A stretch of DNA of 64,000 nt, taken from positions 308,001 to 372,000 of the forward strand of contig JAJEKV010000149.1 in NCBI GenBank assembly GCA_021234155.1. Direction: 5' to 3'. Position numbers and translations under genes: made by a program. The notes beneath the pieces were generated by a model. The model had not been told where the DNA came from. It was given only the letters and a program-made list of their open reading frames with translations, and made no database searches. Shown here piece by piece: positions 33,777 to 46,480 of the stretch (position 1 is the first letter of the stretch; each line of letters begins with the position of its first letter). The stretch comes from Isoetes taiwanensis (taxonomy: Eukaryota; Streptophyta; Lycopodiopsida; Isoetales; Isoetaceae).

Positions 33777-34215
33777 GGGCACATGAAGGGCTTGAAGGGC
33801 GCATGAAGGGCTTGAAGGGTGCATGTAGTGCAGTTTCCCCGCCGCGGCAACACATTTCTTATCATAACTTTTGATCCAGAGCTCTGTTTCAGATGATTTT
33901 TATTGCGTTGGAAAGCTCTCTCAGAGATCTTTTTGATAGTGTATGATATGGATATGTTTGGTCAAGTTATCTATGCTACAACAGCAATTTTTCGGCCGGG
34001 TTGGGCACATGAAGGGCTTGAAGGGCGCATGTAGTGCAGTTTCCCCGCCGGCAACACATTTCTTATTATAACTTTTGATGCAGAGCTCTGTTTCAGATAA
34101 TTTTTATTGCGTTGGAAAGCTCTCTCTGAGATCTGTTTGATAGTGTATGATATGGATATGTTTGGTTAAGTTATCTATGCTAAAACAGCAATTTTTCAGC
34201 CGGGTTTGGTAGGCT
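33777..34215. repeat. Tandem repeat of about 226 bp, two units
   Basis: Units start at 33777 and 34003 with gggcacatgaagggcttgaa and proceed in parallel to gcaattttt-ggccggg. The first carries an extra internal agggcgcatga-type copy. No coding signal is seen. Confidence 0.9.
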
Positions 34216-34730
34216 TTCACATCCTACCAGCTGATTAATACAGGATTGCGCTATTGGATATTGTTTTATGGCTCATTCCGAATGAAGCTTGCAAAAAATT
34301 ACCATGCATTTTTAGATTTTGAGGCAGTTATTAAGCAAATTCCAAGGCTTCTAGATCCTTGTGCTAACAAGCAGAAAAGTTTCCCACTTTGGTTTCTCAC
34401 CACAAGAATCCATGGAGGCCAAAGGCTGCTGTTAAATTCCAGTTGAAAAATGTTTGTGTATGGGTGTTGCAAACTTTATGACTTTCAGAATAATGGGATC
34501 AATCTGCTCTATCTTTATGGTAAGTTTTACTTATGTTCTATTTGTTTTATTGTGATGAAATTCAAAAGCTACAGGTGATGAAAGCCTCAAATCGCCTCAA
34601 ATGAATTCTAGTTTTTTTCTGGTTTGAATTCTAAAATTTTTGTCACACCCTGGGAGGATGACGTTCCTAAGGCCCCGAAGGGGCCAATTTTTTTTTTTTT
34701 GCAACACAAACCATTAACATCCAACATATA

Positions 34731-35285
34731 AAAATTAAATCCTCCAACACATAACAACCAACACATAACAACCATTGACATTAACAACCAACACTAACTA
34801 CCATTGAAATTAATTAACACAACCATTGGATCCAACACATTTAAATTAAAATCCCCCTTAAACCCCCTTTGGTTTGGGTGCATATTCACCGCGGGGGGTG
34901 GCGAGGGGCGAGAGCCCTCATAATTGTATTTTTGCACGCATTTAAATCAACACCATATAGTATTAAAGCTTGAAATCTTATAGTATTTTTCAGAATCTTG
35001 TTATATAGTATAGCAAATTTTGTACTTGCATACCCCACAAACGAGGAACTTTACGTATGGTGTAGATTAAGGAATAAGGGGTGAATATGCCTATCCAACA
35101 GCTCTCGTTGCCCGGAGTCACCCCCCGTGTGAATATGCACCCAAACCAAAGGGGGTTTAAGGGGGATTTTAATTTAAATGTGTTGGATCCAATGGTTGTG
35201 TTAATTAATGTCAATGGTAGTTAGTGTTGGTTGTTAATATCAATGGTTGTTATGTGTTGGTTGTTATGTGTTGGTCGTTATTTTA
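34731..35285. mobile_element. Foldback/MITE-like element with arms of about 170 bp
   Basis: Arm 34731-34902 is the inverted complement of 35117-35285. Shared words include aacacataacaaccaacac, attggatccaacacattta, ccccctttggtttgggtgc and cgcggggggtg. The arms contain sub-repeats (aacaaccaacac). The spacer of about 215 bp has no known gene. It is probably a non-autonomous DNA element; TIR ends and target duplication are not resolved. Confidence 0.75.
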
Positions 35286-35421
35286 GAGTTGTAGAATAAC
35301 ATCGTTCATTGGTACAGAAACTGTGAAAAAACATTGTATATTTGCCGCTCCATGACCTTCAAGATCCAAAGTGGGCATGATTCAGTCGCCATCGTCGCCG
35401 TCGTCGTCGTAATAATAATAA

Positions 35422-35449
35422 CTAGTAATGGTGCTCGGCGTTGCCGAGC
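35422..35449 (-). mobile_element. Helitron 3' terminus (element extends rightwards)
   Basis: On the minus strand a 17-nt hairpin (gctcggcaacgccgagc, 35449-35433) is followed seven bases later by CTAG at 35425-35422 and then T. That is the hairpin plus CTRR plus T arrangement of Helitron 3' ends. The 5' TC end was not located. The same spacing and tail occur at 60874-60902. Confidence 0.65.
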
Positions 35450-35993
35450 TTTAGGTACAATAAGATATAAGGACTTGACGTATAAATACCAAAAGTAGTG
35501 TTTAATTTATTTGTTGGTCCAATGTGGATGGGTGCCCGAGTTCTAGACATTGTAGAGCACATATCCATGATCATTTGCTAGGAGAAAGGTATGCTCCGTT
35601 ACAAATGAGACTTTCAAGTAGATGTCCATGGAGAGTAAGTTCTTCTTGATGAGCTACAACAATCATGAAATTCTAACAAATGGCAAATTTTAGTGTTGTG
35701 ACAAAACACCAATTCTATTTATGAGCTTGAGAGTATATTTGTGAATTATTTTTTTGTACAATGATGAAGCTTGTGCTTCTTTTTTTTACAATGGTCAATA
35801 TTGTTTGTTTCACAAATAGGACGGATTTGTTTTCGTGGCAAGAACGTGGTGTGCTTAAACAAAATGCTAGTTGAAATATATTGCTAGCAAATAAAAGTTT
35901 CTTTGGTGATTGTTTTCAAGTTTGATATGTTTGAATATGATTTGTTGTATCCTTCAAAGCCTGGAACATATGAAAAGCGTTCCCTATATCAGT

Positions 35994-36240
35994 GAAATGC
36001 CAATTTATTAGTGATGAATGGAAGGTTCTAATTATATTAGCCAAGTTCGACATAAAACTTATGTTTGAAATTCAGCTTGAAGAGTAGACAATGGTATTAT
36101 TAAGTGCCCATTAGCAATAGTATCATAAAATTCAACTTCAAGAATTGACAGTAGAAATGCCAATTTGTTAGTGATGAATGGAAGGTTCTAATTATATTAG
36201 CCAAGTTCGACATAAAACTTATGTTCGAAATTCAGCTTGA
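35994..36240. repeat. Direct repeat, 87 bp, 160-bp period
   Basis: 35994-36080 and 36154-36240 are nearly identical (gaaatgccaattt...gaaattcagcttga). A weaker third trace lies between them. Confidence 0.9.
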
Positions 36241-39200
36241 ACACTATGTTTTAAGTGTTAGAATGCCATATGGAATCAAACAACTCCTTTGGGAATGACA
36301 TAAGCGCCAAAGGAAACCTGTAACCGAGATCAAAATGCTTGTAAGACCTGCGAGCTGCCGATATGTCGGGCTTCCTATTCTTATATCAGCATTATGATAC
36401 CTATAAACAACAATAGAGAAGCCAGTAAGAAGATGTATACTGAATAATAAAGTCAAAGAGGCGGAAATAGACATCTACAAAAAAAGAACACTATTGGCTA
36501 AAGCTTTAAAGCCATGTATATCTAGGCCAGTTTGTGGCCTGATGTTTGAAAAAAAAAGGAACAATTCCATTTATATGACCTTGAGCTAAGCCGTGATGAA
36601 ATGAAGTGGACAATCTGAAGATACAAAACAGGGATGATCTATGTGTTGTTCAAGCTCCTGCAGCACCAAGTATTAAAAGCCTTTTAGAAGTAAAACACAA
36701 ATGCAATTTTCCATACCCAGGATGCTTCAAAGGACAATGCGCTATGCAATATCTAGATTGGATTGATGCTATGCTGGGTGCACTTGTACTGTGCAATGCC
36801 TATATACGCTGTTAAATTCCTGAAACATGGACTATAGCAAGCGGAAGGGAAAAAGTGAAATATCTACCTCCTGACTGTGAAGAGAAAAATTATGGCAACT
36901 TGTTTACACATCAGATTCATGTGGGCAGACTTCGCACATGTTTTCCATTTGCCGTCCATGCTCCATATGCAGTCAAATGTTTTCAGGCATCTCCAAATAA
37001 ATGGCATGCATTGGCCACCCTTCTGTTAAAGCTTAGCCACAAAAAACTATTCCAAGCAAACTGTCCGAGCTTTAATTTACCGCAGGACAGTGGGATACGA
37101 AGTTCTCATATACTCTTATGACTTGCTTAGTCATCTTGACATATCGGACGACCTGTGCCAAATGTACAACAAAATATGCTATTGTACTTTCTTGGACAAT
37201 TCAACTTGTTGGTTGACTCTTTCTCTAATTGTTAGAATCCAATCTCCAAAGTCATGTGATCATACTATATAAGCGAAGTAAAAAAGAGAGCTTGAAATTC
37301 AAAGCCTAATAGGAACCATTCCATCACCTACAATAACTATATAGAAACAATGAAGATGCAAGTACATGAAAGCCAATATGAAAAATTCATTTCTTACATG
37401 CAACTGCAATGCCATGAATTGCATTCTTGAGAGACAGACCTGCAGAAACAAACAGTAAAATAACATATCAACAATGACAAAGGAACTTTGCCTAAAGAAA
37501 TGCAGATGAAGCAGATCGAATTGCACATATGTCCAAATTTTCTTCTTAGCTCACATAGCTCACATGCTTTAAATGATCTATTTTAGCAATAATGGACAAT
37601 TTCTGAGACCCTATATTCCCTCATTTATGATGGGTTCTGCAAGTCATTGGCCATATGGTGGATATCCTTCTGCATGGTTGAGATCTAACTCAAAACATTT
37701 TCTACAACACGCACTTGGCGGAGCCTAAATATAGCTTGTAAAGTCAAAATTCTAACTATAAACTTACCTTTGGACGAAGATACAATTATTACCGCATTCC
37801 CTACAACATGCTGCAAAGCTCGTATTTCTTTGTCTCAAAAAATAGCTCATGCATCCAACGAAGATTACAATGTTGCTCAGACCTTCATTTTCTAGCTACA
37901 CTGATGTTCTCAACACCAGACACATCAGAACATAATAATTTATTTTAGAGCCATCTCTATCATTTGGCATGCACATAATGGAAGTGTAAAATCCCAGCAC
38001 ATCCCAATGATGTGTATATGGCTCACCACTAAAATCTGATAAGTGCCAACTTTCCTTCAAGACACACATATCATGAAATGAAGTACCCTCTTAAAGCAAA
38101 AATGATGTTAGGCAACCATTTAAGTAAAGAATATCCTATCCGATCGAAAAAGATGAGACTTGAACATTTGGACTTCTATACTGACCATGCCATGAGTGGC
38201 AACACTTTTCATGGCACCACTATTTACAATGTAAGCACTGCTGTTTGGCAACCATTTATGAAGTCATGAAATCAGGGATTGGCTAGCAGGGTCTTGTCCT
38301 CTACAAAGCACGGGCCTCATGAAATTCAGCAATTGCACACAGTTCCAAATCTTCTTATTAGCTCACATAATTTAAGTGAGGTATCCCAACATAAATGGAC
38401 AATTTCTGAGATCCCATATTCTCTCATTTATGCTGGTTGTGCAACACATTGGCCATACATATAGCCTTTTGCATGATCCGGATCTAAATGTATAAAGAAA
38501 CTGGAAGCAAGAAGATGTTGGCCTTAAGGCCGGATTGTGCTAAAAAAGAGAGCAAAATCAAAGAACAGCATACCTCATGACCGGAAGTTGATGGGACTTA
38601 GAAGATCTTCAACCTCACCTGCATCAGAAGCTTGCATCAGAACCTTTGATAAAAATTTGCTCAGACCACACTAATAAATATGCCTAGAATAGACACACTA
38701 TATTTTACTCACGTTTGCGAAATTTCCGTCTCGAGAAGCCTTATAAAAACCTGCATGATGTGAAGAAGAATTTTTCACGGCTAGATGAAGGTAGAACGAC
38801 CTAAATCCAGATGAAAATGAAGCTCAAAAAACATGGCGACGTAAATTTGGGTCTACCGTGAAATTAAAAATATAAGAGCATGCCAATCCATAATCCATAT
38901 GTCCAACATGCATGCTTCGGCAGCTGCAGCACGAAGGGATAAGGGATCTGCCAAAGCAACTCTAAAGCCATAAGTTTTTTTTTTTTTTTCGATTTTTAGA
39001 TTATCGGAATCTTTTTCCGACGACTAAACCTTCGAAAATCTTAGGAAATATGACTAAGAAAAATTCCAAAAACGTTTTTAGTCAAACCGGAAAATCCCAA
39101 ATTAAAAGAGTTATAATATTTTGTTCCATTTGCATCAAATGCAAGTAGGTTCCCCAATGACGAAACCGAGAGGTGTTGTTGGTTTTTTTGGTTTAAAAAT

Positions 39201-40940
39201 CTGGGGGCCGTTGGATTTTCCCTTTTTTTTTTTACTATGGTCTTTACTTGACGGCTCGATTTGAACCCAGCCGAAATAGGAAGCCTGATACAGGGAACCG
39301 GATTGGGCTGGGCGCCCGATTTGTAGGAGCCAGAATTAGACATATTCGTGCTTCAGGATCTCCATACTGTGCTTCAGGATTGATCAAAGCAGTGGTTTTT
39401 CTTGTGGAGTGAGATTTTTTTGTGTAGCTACAGCTGGGAATCGGCAGAACTGGAATTCGGCAGGATTATGAATTGGCAGCTATGAATCAGGAAGAATCGG
39501 CAGTTCAGTAGTTCGAAATTGATGGAACGAATTGTTTCTAGCTCAGGGCTTTGATTTCGGTGCAGATACAGCTTGTTAAGGTGACATCTTGTGAAGACGA
39601 GTGAGCTGAATTGGTGGAGCAGAACATTTTCTGTGATTTATGTTCTTTACTGTGCTTCATATTCTCTTCCTTCTCCAGGTTGCAACAGGATGTTCTGCTC
39701 CGCTTGCTACGGCCCTAAGTTATTGCTGGGATTCAATGATTTGTTTGGACGGCCCTTGTTTTCTTACTGTGTTAACAAAAAGCAATCAAAATGTCATGTT
39801 GTTTGTCGTTGGTTGACACTTGTACGGCCAACTATTTTTTAAATTTTCAATGGTTGTCAGATGTGTGGCTGGGGTTTTTTTTTTTTTTCTGAAAAAGCGA
39901 GTAATGTGCATCATCATAAGCAAACATTCTAGGTTTTAAGTTGCCCTTGGATGATGGTGGGGTTAAATATGTCAGTATATCCCAGGCAAATAACCACTTG
40001 GGCCTTGGGGGGTCAATTCTCAATAATCTATTGTCTTATTTAAGGTATTTTTGCATGTTTATCTATCTAGAAAATGAACTTGGAATAAGGGGTTATCCTT
40101 CAAAGTCCACATAATCAATGAAAAGAAAATTTGAGCTCATAACCTCTTAATTTGAGAGGCCACATAGTGAATGACGAGGTTTGAACTCATAAAGCTCATA
40201 ACTGCAATATTTAAATTAATATTATTTAAGCATGCAAGAGTCTCAACCTTCGGGCATTAACGCCTAGTTCTTTCCACATCTTTTTCTAGGATTGTTAATG
40301 TAGTTATTGGTTGTGGTCATGAAGCATTATAGACTTGAATTAGATTAAAATGAAATGATATATTTTTTACATCCTTAAAAGCAAGTAGTCCATAAAGCAT
40401 AGGGCTAGAGTCGAGGAGCTGCATGAATGCCATCAACAAGTGCTATTGAAGCTTGAGTGTCCTCCATCACAATATTCTTGTAATTCTCAAAGTAGAAAAC
40501 ACAACTATTTTAGATAATTCTGAAATAGTAACTATTGGATGTGCAGACAACCATTGCTTTCTTCTACATAAAAACAAGTAGGAATTTGATGCCTAAAGTC
40601 GCTTGTCAGTACAATATTTGAACATTATGCTACAATATATTTGGAAAAGTTTACTATGCACAAAAGTACACGTAGAGAGAGGAATATGGGCCTCTGGATC
40701 TTCCAACAAGTCAAAATGATAATCATAGACAAAACTTGCCGATAATGGAAAAGAAATCCTCTGGGACAACAGCTCTCAAGAAGGAAAATGACTAGTGAAA
40801 CAAAGAGAAAAAATCGTTCTTCCAATTAGTATCACAACCTCTACATACTTTGAAATTGTTTTGGATACATTTGTTGATGACAAACACACTTCCCAATTTT
40901 CTGATCTTGTATTTTCCTTAAGCTACGGCTTCCCCTGGAC
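36241..40940. other. Long interval with no supportable gene
   Basis: Short frames have no known products. A diverged direct repeat links about 37525-37690 and 38335-38490 (atggacaatttctgaga-cc-atatt, ttggccatat). A piece at about 40275-40340 (tttttctaggattg-taat-ta) resembles the end region of the Penelope-like pseudo-LTR. The minus frame 39041-39343 is open for 100 codons without a match. Confidence 0.55.
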
Positions 40941-40949
40941 ATTAAAATT

Positions 40950-40999
40950 CCCTCCTCCCCCTCCCCCTCCTCCTTCTCCTTCTCCTTCTCCTCCTCCAT
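40950..40999. repeat. CT-rich microsatellite
   Basis: Mixed cctccc and ccttct units are found over about 50 bp. Confidence 0.9.
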
Positions 41000-41497
41000 C
41001 ATTAGCCTAATATTCAAAATTCTCTTTTCTTTATGTGAACATCCCAGCCAAATCTTATGGTTATGAAGCTACATACCATATATATTTCTTTTACTTTGTG
41101 ACTATAATTGTGTGACCAAATATGTTTATGTGCTACCAAAACGGGCTTACAATTAGGTATCTTCTTCTTTTTATTGTTTTAAGCAATTAAAAAAACTTTA
41201 GTTACCTCAAAAAATAGGTACAAAGCCACTTGGGAGGGGTGCACGCATTTGCAAATGTGGGAGGTGACTGTATCTTGTTTGAATATCATGGAAACTTGTG
41301 AGCTTAAGATAATCCAATGGTGGTTTGGGGATGGTCGGCAAGATTGCCATGGAAGAATAGCAAGTCAATTTTGGCACAATTTCGTGGATAGAATAAATGG
41401 TAGAGCATATAAAAATGCAGGGTAAAGGCAAGTCCCATAGAAAGTGCCAAAAGGGATTTTGTTGAGGCACGGCTTCTCAGAGAGGTGGTTAGCACCA

Positions 41498-43123
41498 CTA
41501 AGATGGCGAACTTACAACTGAATGAACAGTTGTCAAAGAAGGTTTAACGAGCGAGCTTCTCAAGGAGTGCCTTCTTAGCCAGAGCTCATACATCACCATG
41601 TAGAACGCGTCATATTCCACTGGGGGAGAGTGCCAGAGAAAATGATGCCTAACCTCCATAACACGTTGATGCATATGCGCATAAGTCTCAGTGCTCACGG
41701 CGGCTAGGATCTCTTTGATCCTGGGGATATCTGAAACAGTGATGATAATGGAGAACTGGGACCAGTCGAGGATGCTGAGGAAGGGGAGCTCGTAATGGTC
41801 GGCAATGATGACGGGGACGCACCCGTAGAAGAGGGCGTCCCCGATGCGGGCTGTGTTCACTTCATAGCCCTTGACATGGAGGCAAAATTTGGAAGTGAGC
41901 AAAGCTTGGGAGTAAGGGGTGGAGATTCTAGATGGGTGCACTATAATATCCGAGTCATTGCGCCACGTGTCGACCAGCAGAGCCCTAACAGGCGAATTGG
42001 CTCCGCCAGCAAAGAAGGCCAGCTTGTTCCTGCAAAAAAATTCAACTCCAATTTAATACGCTTATCAGCGCAAAAATTCAACTCCAATTTAGCCTACAAG
42101 TCAGAAAATTCGCTAAGAATTTATGCAGCACATGGCTATGACAGATCGACCTCAAAAAAAATACAGTTTCGTTTGTTTTTTTGGGCTACCTTTGAACTGT
42201 TGAAGCTGCATGAGAAACAGGGCCTTCCCGGGGCCAGATTTGAGGAATTGGAAAGTCTTTGTGAGGAATATAGGCCTTGGAAAAATAATTCGAAGAACAG
42301 ACGGCCTGAATGGCATTTCTGGCCACATGGGTTGCTTTGTCCATGGCGATTTTCGAGATGGAATGGCATGCAACATAGAAATGGTCCGCCCCTCTGCTTC
42401 TGTTCCAGTATGGCCACTGCTCTGTTATGTTTTGCATATACTCTGCAATAAAGCCTGGTATTGCCCCTACTCCAAGCCTTGTGTCCCCCCTTATGCCTGC
42501 TATTGAAAAAGGGAGATAGAATAAATGTGCCTCTGATGCCTCCCCTGTTGTTAACTCGCTCTCCATTAGTGCCTTCTTGAAATATGCCTCGCTTGCATAA
42601 TTTCCCCTAGGGGCTTCCTCTTCTCGTAAAAATACATTCCCATATGATCCCTCTCTAGGGTAGGGATACACATACACCTTGAAGCTTTTCATCATGTTCC
42701 TGTAGTCTAACAAGAAAAGTCTTCTCGCATGATATGCTCCTGATTTCACACTTTGTCCTCGAAACATAGAGAATTCTGATTTCACACTTTGTCCTGGAAA
42801 CATAGAGAATCTGAACAATTAATAGCAAATAATTCACAGGCTTCAAAAGTTCATCACTCCATGGTACCTTCAAGTGTAACTGCCTCAGGATGCGACCATC
42901 CAGAAGATGCAACATCTTCTGAGCTTAAGTTCTTTACACTAGTTGCAATAACAATTGGAGGTCCCTTATCGTTGCTCCTGATGTCCAAACTACCTCTGGT
43001 CAAGTTAGAATACAACAAGCCTGAACCTTGATTCACAAACACATATATGTGGTATACATATGCTGACACAAATAGCAAGCAAAAGATAGAAACGCAATGC
43101 TTGCGACCTCCTAGAGTTGCCAT
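41498..43123 (-). CDS. Exostosin-family (GT47) glycosyltransferase, gene 2
   Basis: Three exons on the minus strand fit GT-AG rules and phase: 43123-42868, 42793-42190 and 42029-41498. They give 1392 bp and 463 residues. The start MATLGGRKHC is followed by a signal anchor (about residues 11-30), which suggests a type II Golgi protein. The exostosin domain shows YVYPYP, NYASEAYFKKAL, AHLFYLPFS, YWNRSRGADHFYVACHS, KLAFFAGGANSPVRA, SKFCLHVKGYEVNTARIGDALFYGCVPVII and PPVEYDAFYMVMYEL. Intron positions and phases (1 and 2) equal those of gene 1, and the domain is closely similar, so they are paralogs in opposite orientation. The stem is shorter than in gene 1. A 36-bp tandem duplication covers the start of exon 2. 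Confidence 0.9.
42741..42812. repeat. 36-bp tandem duplication across a splice acceptor
   Basis: Units 42741-42776 and 42777-42812 differ at a few bases. The upstream unit in the transcript keeps ccag at the acceptor, while the other has cgag. The length is a multiple of three, so the extra copy adds 12 residues in frame. Confidence 0.85.
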
Positions 43124-43823
43124 AAACCATATTTGGTAAAAAGCAACTCTTATACGGCACTACAATAATGTTAGGCCCACATCACCCACGTTAAACTAAT
43201 CAAAGCACATGCAAGCATACGTATATGTAGCCTCTAGCTATGTTGAATGTGTCACTCCGTGAGAAAAACCTAAGAAAACGTAATGTTAAGGAGGAAGGCA
43301 TTTCATCAAATTTTTAACCAATTAGGTCATGCCACATGTAGCATTACGGCTGGAAATGTTTCTTCCTAGGCCAGTATGCTTGGTTTGGACCTGTCACGGG
43401 CTTGACAGACCCTTAATAGGATAATGACCTGTGCAGGAACATAACCATCACCAAAGTCGATCTACGACCAAGTTTTGTGAAGCCACATCAAGATCATGCC
43501 CTAATTCATCTTCATTAATATTGTGGAGTCGACATCATTGTTTACCTCCATGATCCAACACTTGGCAATTAAGATAAAAAACACAAGTGAAGTCTCGTGT
43601 TTAAGGCTAGCAAATTGTGGTTAGAACTGAAGACCTATAATAGTCATGTACGTAAAAGTAATGGGAAAATCTATTGAAGCTTACCAATCTAGAAAATATA
43701 TTGTCGACAAAAATAAAGGAAGTCTAACGAATTTTAAAAGGGGGATCCACGAGTGTTATAGCATTTGAGATATTCTTAAGTTTCACATTTCATTGGATTG
43801 TGAGGGGTGTTATCAATAGTGGA

Positions 43824-43893
43824 CCACTTAAGAATCGCGACAAGGAAATGTTCAAAATAATTATTTTTTTTGGATTGCCCCTTCTTAAGTGGC
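43824..43893. repeat. Small inverted repeat
   Basis: ccacttaagaa (43824-43834) faces ttcttaagtgg (43883-43893). The rest of 43124-44220 holds the presumed promoter of exostosin gene 2 and nothing else I can assign. Confidence 0.5.
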
Positions 43894-44224
43894 AATTCGT
43901 TAGGGGAGGGTGGGTTTGGGCATATTCTAGGAATATCTGATGATCTGATAGTTAAAATTACAGGTTGTATTTCCAGTGGTGGAAAATATTTCTGTGTTCT
44001 CCATATGAATTTGGGCCTAAAGTCTTTAGCTTTTTAGACTCCACATTTTTTCCCAGCTATCTGAAAACTCATTTTGTCCTACTCCCCTTTTATTTTTTGT
44101 TGTAAGACCATTGATTTTGATTGCTGAGCCTTTTTTTTAACTGTTCCAACAGTGCTTGTTTTTAGAATTGGCCCTTCTTTAGATGATATTTCTATTCCTT
44201 TAGATTTGCCAAAGCGCAAGCTTT

Positions 44225-44455
44225 GATCACATTGTTTTCCATTTACTGTGTTCATGCTTTCTTTAATAATATCATATCATTCTTTGAAGGGTCATCCTTG
44301 TTCAGGCGATCCTTCAAGATACTGTGGTGGAAATCATATTGGCTTCATCATTCTGTATGCATTAACATTCTTTTGCTCAAACTTTGGTCCAAATATTACT
44401 AAATTCATTGTTCCTACAGAAATCTTTCCTGCAAGGCTTCCTAAATACTGGTCCT
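44225..44455 (+). pseudogene. PHT1-type inorganic phosphate transporter fragment
   Basis: About 75 codons match the late transmembrane part of plant Pi:H+ symporters (MFS). [15 protein letters not shown] is followed by [18 protein letters not shown], then [14 protein letters not shown], which is the conserved segment before the last helices. The expected next segment (RSTCHGIS) is missing and unrelated sequence follows. No upstream exon was found, so this is an isolated relic of a gene or gene capture. Confidence 0.75.
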
Positions 44456-44721
44456 ATGTAAGTATTTGGAGATCTTTTTTCCCATTGACAGCTACGTATA
44501 AGTTATGTTTTGGTATTGTAATGTTAGGTTATTATCTGAAATTTGCAGATAGATAATTGAGATACTCTAGATCATAAAGTCTCCCAAGATGAAGTTGTCA
44601 AAATTTGTAACAAAAACTTTGGAAGCCATCTTCTAGCAGACACAGTAGGTATCATTTACTGAGTCTATCATACCATATTTTATCTCAAATAAGGTCTACA
44701 TTTGCATATAGCATAGATATC

Positions 44722-45190
44722 CTAAAGAAGACCACCTTCAAATTTACCTTTTACTACTGTGGCAGAAATCATGCCTTCAATGCTAGTTTCATCTCCCAAG
44801 ACAAAATCCAAAATATTGAATGCTTTGTTTAGCTTTTCAACTTTGCATGACTCGTCAACTACTATACCAGAAATTACCGGTTGAGGGCTATATCCTTTAT
44901 CAAGCACTTGGGATAATGCATGATAAGCATCATTTACTTTGCCATGATCACAAAGCGCAATAACGAGTATATCACGTGTTCCTGTTTCTGGAAATAATCT
45001 AAGTAGCTCTAATTTGTTGAAGAGGCCAAGTGCTCTGTTTACAAGACCAGATTTGGAAAGCCCAGTCAGAATGCTACTATAAGTGATAGCATCTGGAGGG
45101 ATAATTTTATAATGCATTGTATCAATTTGTTGGTAAGCATTTACAAATCTTCCTACTCTGCTATAGTATTTAAGTAACGAGACATGACTG
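44722..45190 (-). pseudogene. PPR protein fragment, 3' part
   Basis: The minus frame encodes several P-type pentatricopeptide repeats: GRFVNAYQQIDTM..., PPDAITYSSILTGLSKSGLVNRALGLFNKLE and GKVNDAYHALSQVLDKG. It is cut on its 5' side by the LINE that begins at about 45191. The upstream part of the same kind of protein reappears on the minus strand at 50335-50570. PPR proteins bind organellar RNA; this copy is broken. Confidence 0.75.
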
Positions 45191-46480
45191 TAATTGAAGA
45201 GGAACTTGTACCATTTTTTCCTAGAATTTCATAAAGCATGCATGCCTCTTCCACTCTTTGCAAAACTAATGGCCAACATCCTTGAAAAGCAACTCATGAT
45301 GTGGACAGAGGAGGCAGAAATGAGAGCGTTCACACAGGTGGGATTCAGGCCCCGGCACTCCACCATAAACCACATATTCACGCTCCGGATCTTGGTTGAG
45401 GATAGCAGGAACCGCCGCCAGGATCTCTACTGTTGCTTTGTCGACTTCGCAAAGGCCTTTGACAATGTGCCTAGAGAAAAGTTGTGGGAAAGACTCAAAC
45501 AATTGGGGGCCCCTAAAGACTTGCAAAATGTGGTATGCAGGCTCTATGAGACATGTTCCAGCCGACTGACACCGATAGGACCACCTGTCAATAGTAGTAT
45601 AAGTGTCCGCCAGGGATGCCCGCTCTCCCCAACATTGTTTGGCCGCCATAGGGGTGATGGAGCTCGGCTTGTACACCAGCTCATTAGGCAGCTCATATAC
45701 GCAGATGATATGGACCTTCTAGCCCACACCCCCGAGGCCATGCAGCAGCACCTACATGCTCTGGATAGCTTTTGTCAGGCCACTGGAATGAGGGTCAATT
45801 TGGCCAAGACTAAGATCTTGCTTGTCTCATCTTCGTGCTAGTCAAAGCTTCACTCCTTCACTTATCAGTGGCAAAATGTGGAGGTCGCACACACTTACAA
45901 GTACCTGGGTATAAATTTTCCCACTACCACGTACTGGGACACTTCCATTCGATTGCGGGTGACTGCCGATTGGAAGGCACTTTAAGCAATGTCGAACAAT
46001 AGCTACAAAGCAGAGCTGTATGACTGACCCCTTCTGTCCCACTTGTTCAGGAACCAGTTCTTTTATATGGGGTCGAAATCTGGGGTCCAGTCATATCCTC
46101 GGTCACGTGGAATCAATTGGAGCAGGTACAGAAAGCCTTTTTGGGTCGGGCGCTCGGGGTGAAATCTATTGTTCTATATCAGATCCTCCTACACGAGACC
46201 AGTTTCTTACCTCTTCAGCAGGTTGCACTTGATCGCCACATTATTTACTTTCAGAAGGTGACGGGTATAAGCAATGAACGTCTCCCCAACCTGGCTTATA
46301 CTGTGGCCATGGGACCGCATCACCTCAAGGCATGCTGAAAGGAGAGGCGAGCACAATGGTTCTCTAGATGGGGCGTACAAGAGCATAGGTGCATCCACGT
46401 TGAAACTGAAGAGGACCACCATCAGCCACGGCAATATCTAGCATGGAATAATTTAAGGGCTAAACTTAGCTATTTGGCAA
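45191..46480 (+). pseudogene. 5'-truncated LINE: reverse transcriptase part
   Basis: An open frame of 215 codons (45194-45841) has LFAKLMANILEKQL, TQVGFRPRHSTINHIFTLRIL, LYCCFVDFAKAFDNVP (motif A), VRQGCPLSPTLFG (motif B), LIYADDMD (catalytic, about 45691) and MRVNLAKTKIL. A small deletion follows motif B. After 45841 the frame breaks, but homologous segments continue (YKYLGINFPTTT, LGVKSIVLYQIL, MGPHHLKAC) to about 46440. It belongs to the same family as the LINE at 16.5-21.3 kb. It lies inside the PPR relic and is split by a 3.2-kb insert. Confidence 0.82.

Noticed and set aside
33600-33855. Minus ORFs with a repeated HAPHAQK motif
   Set aside because: They are translations of the 57-bp tandem repeat.
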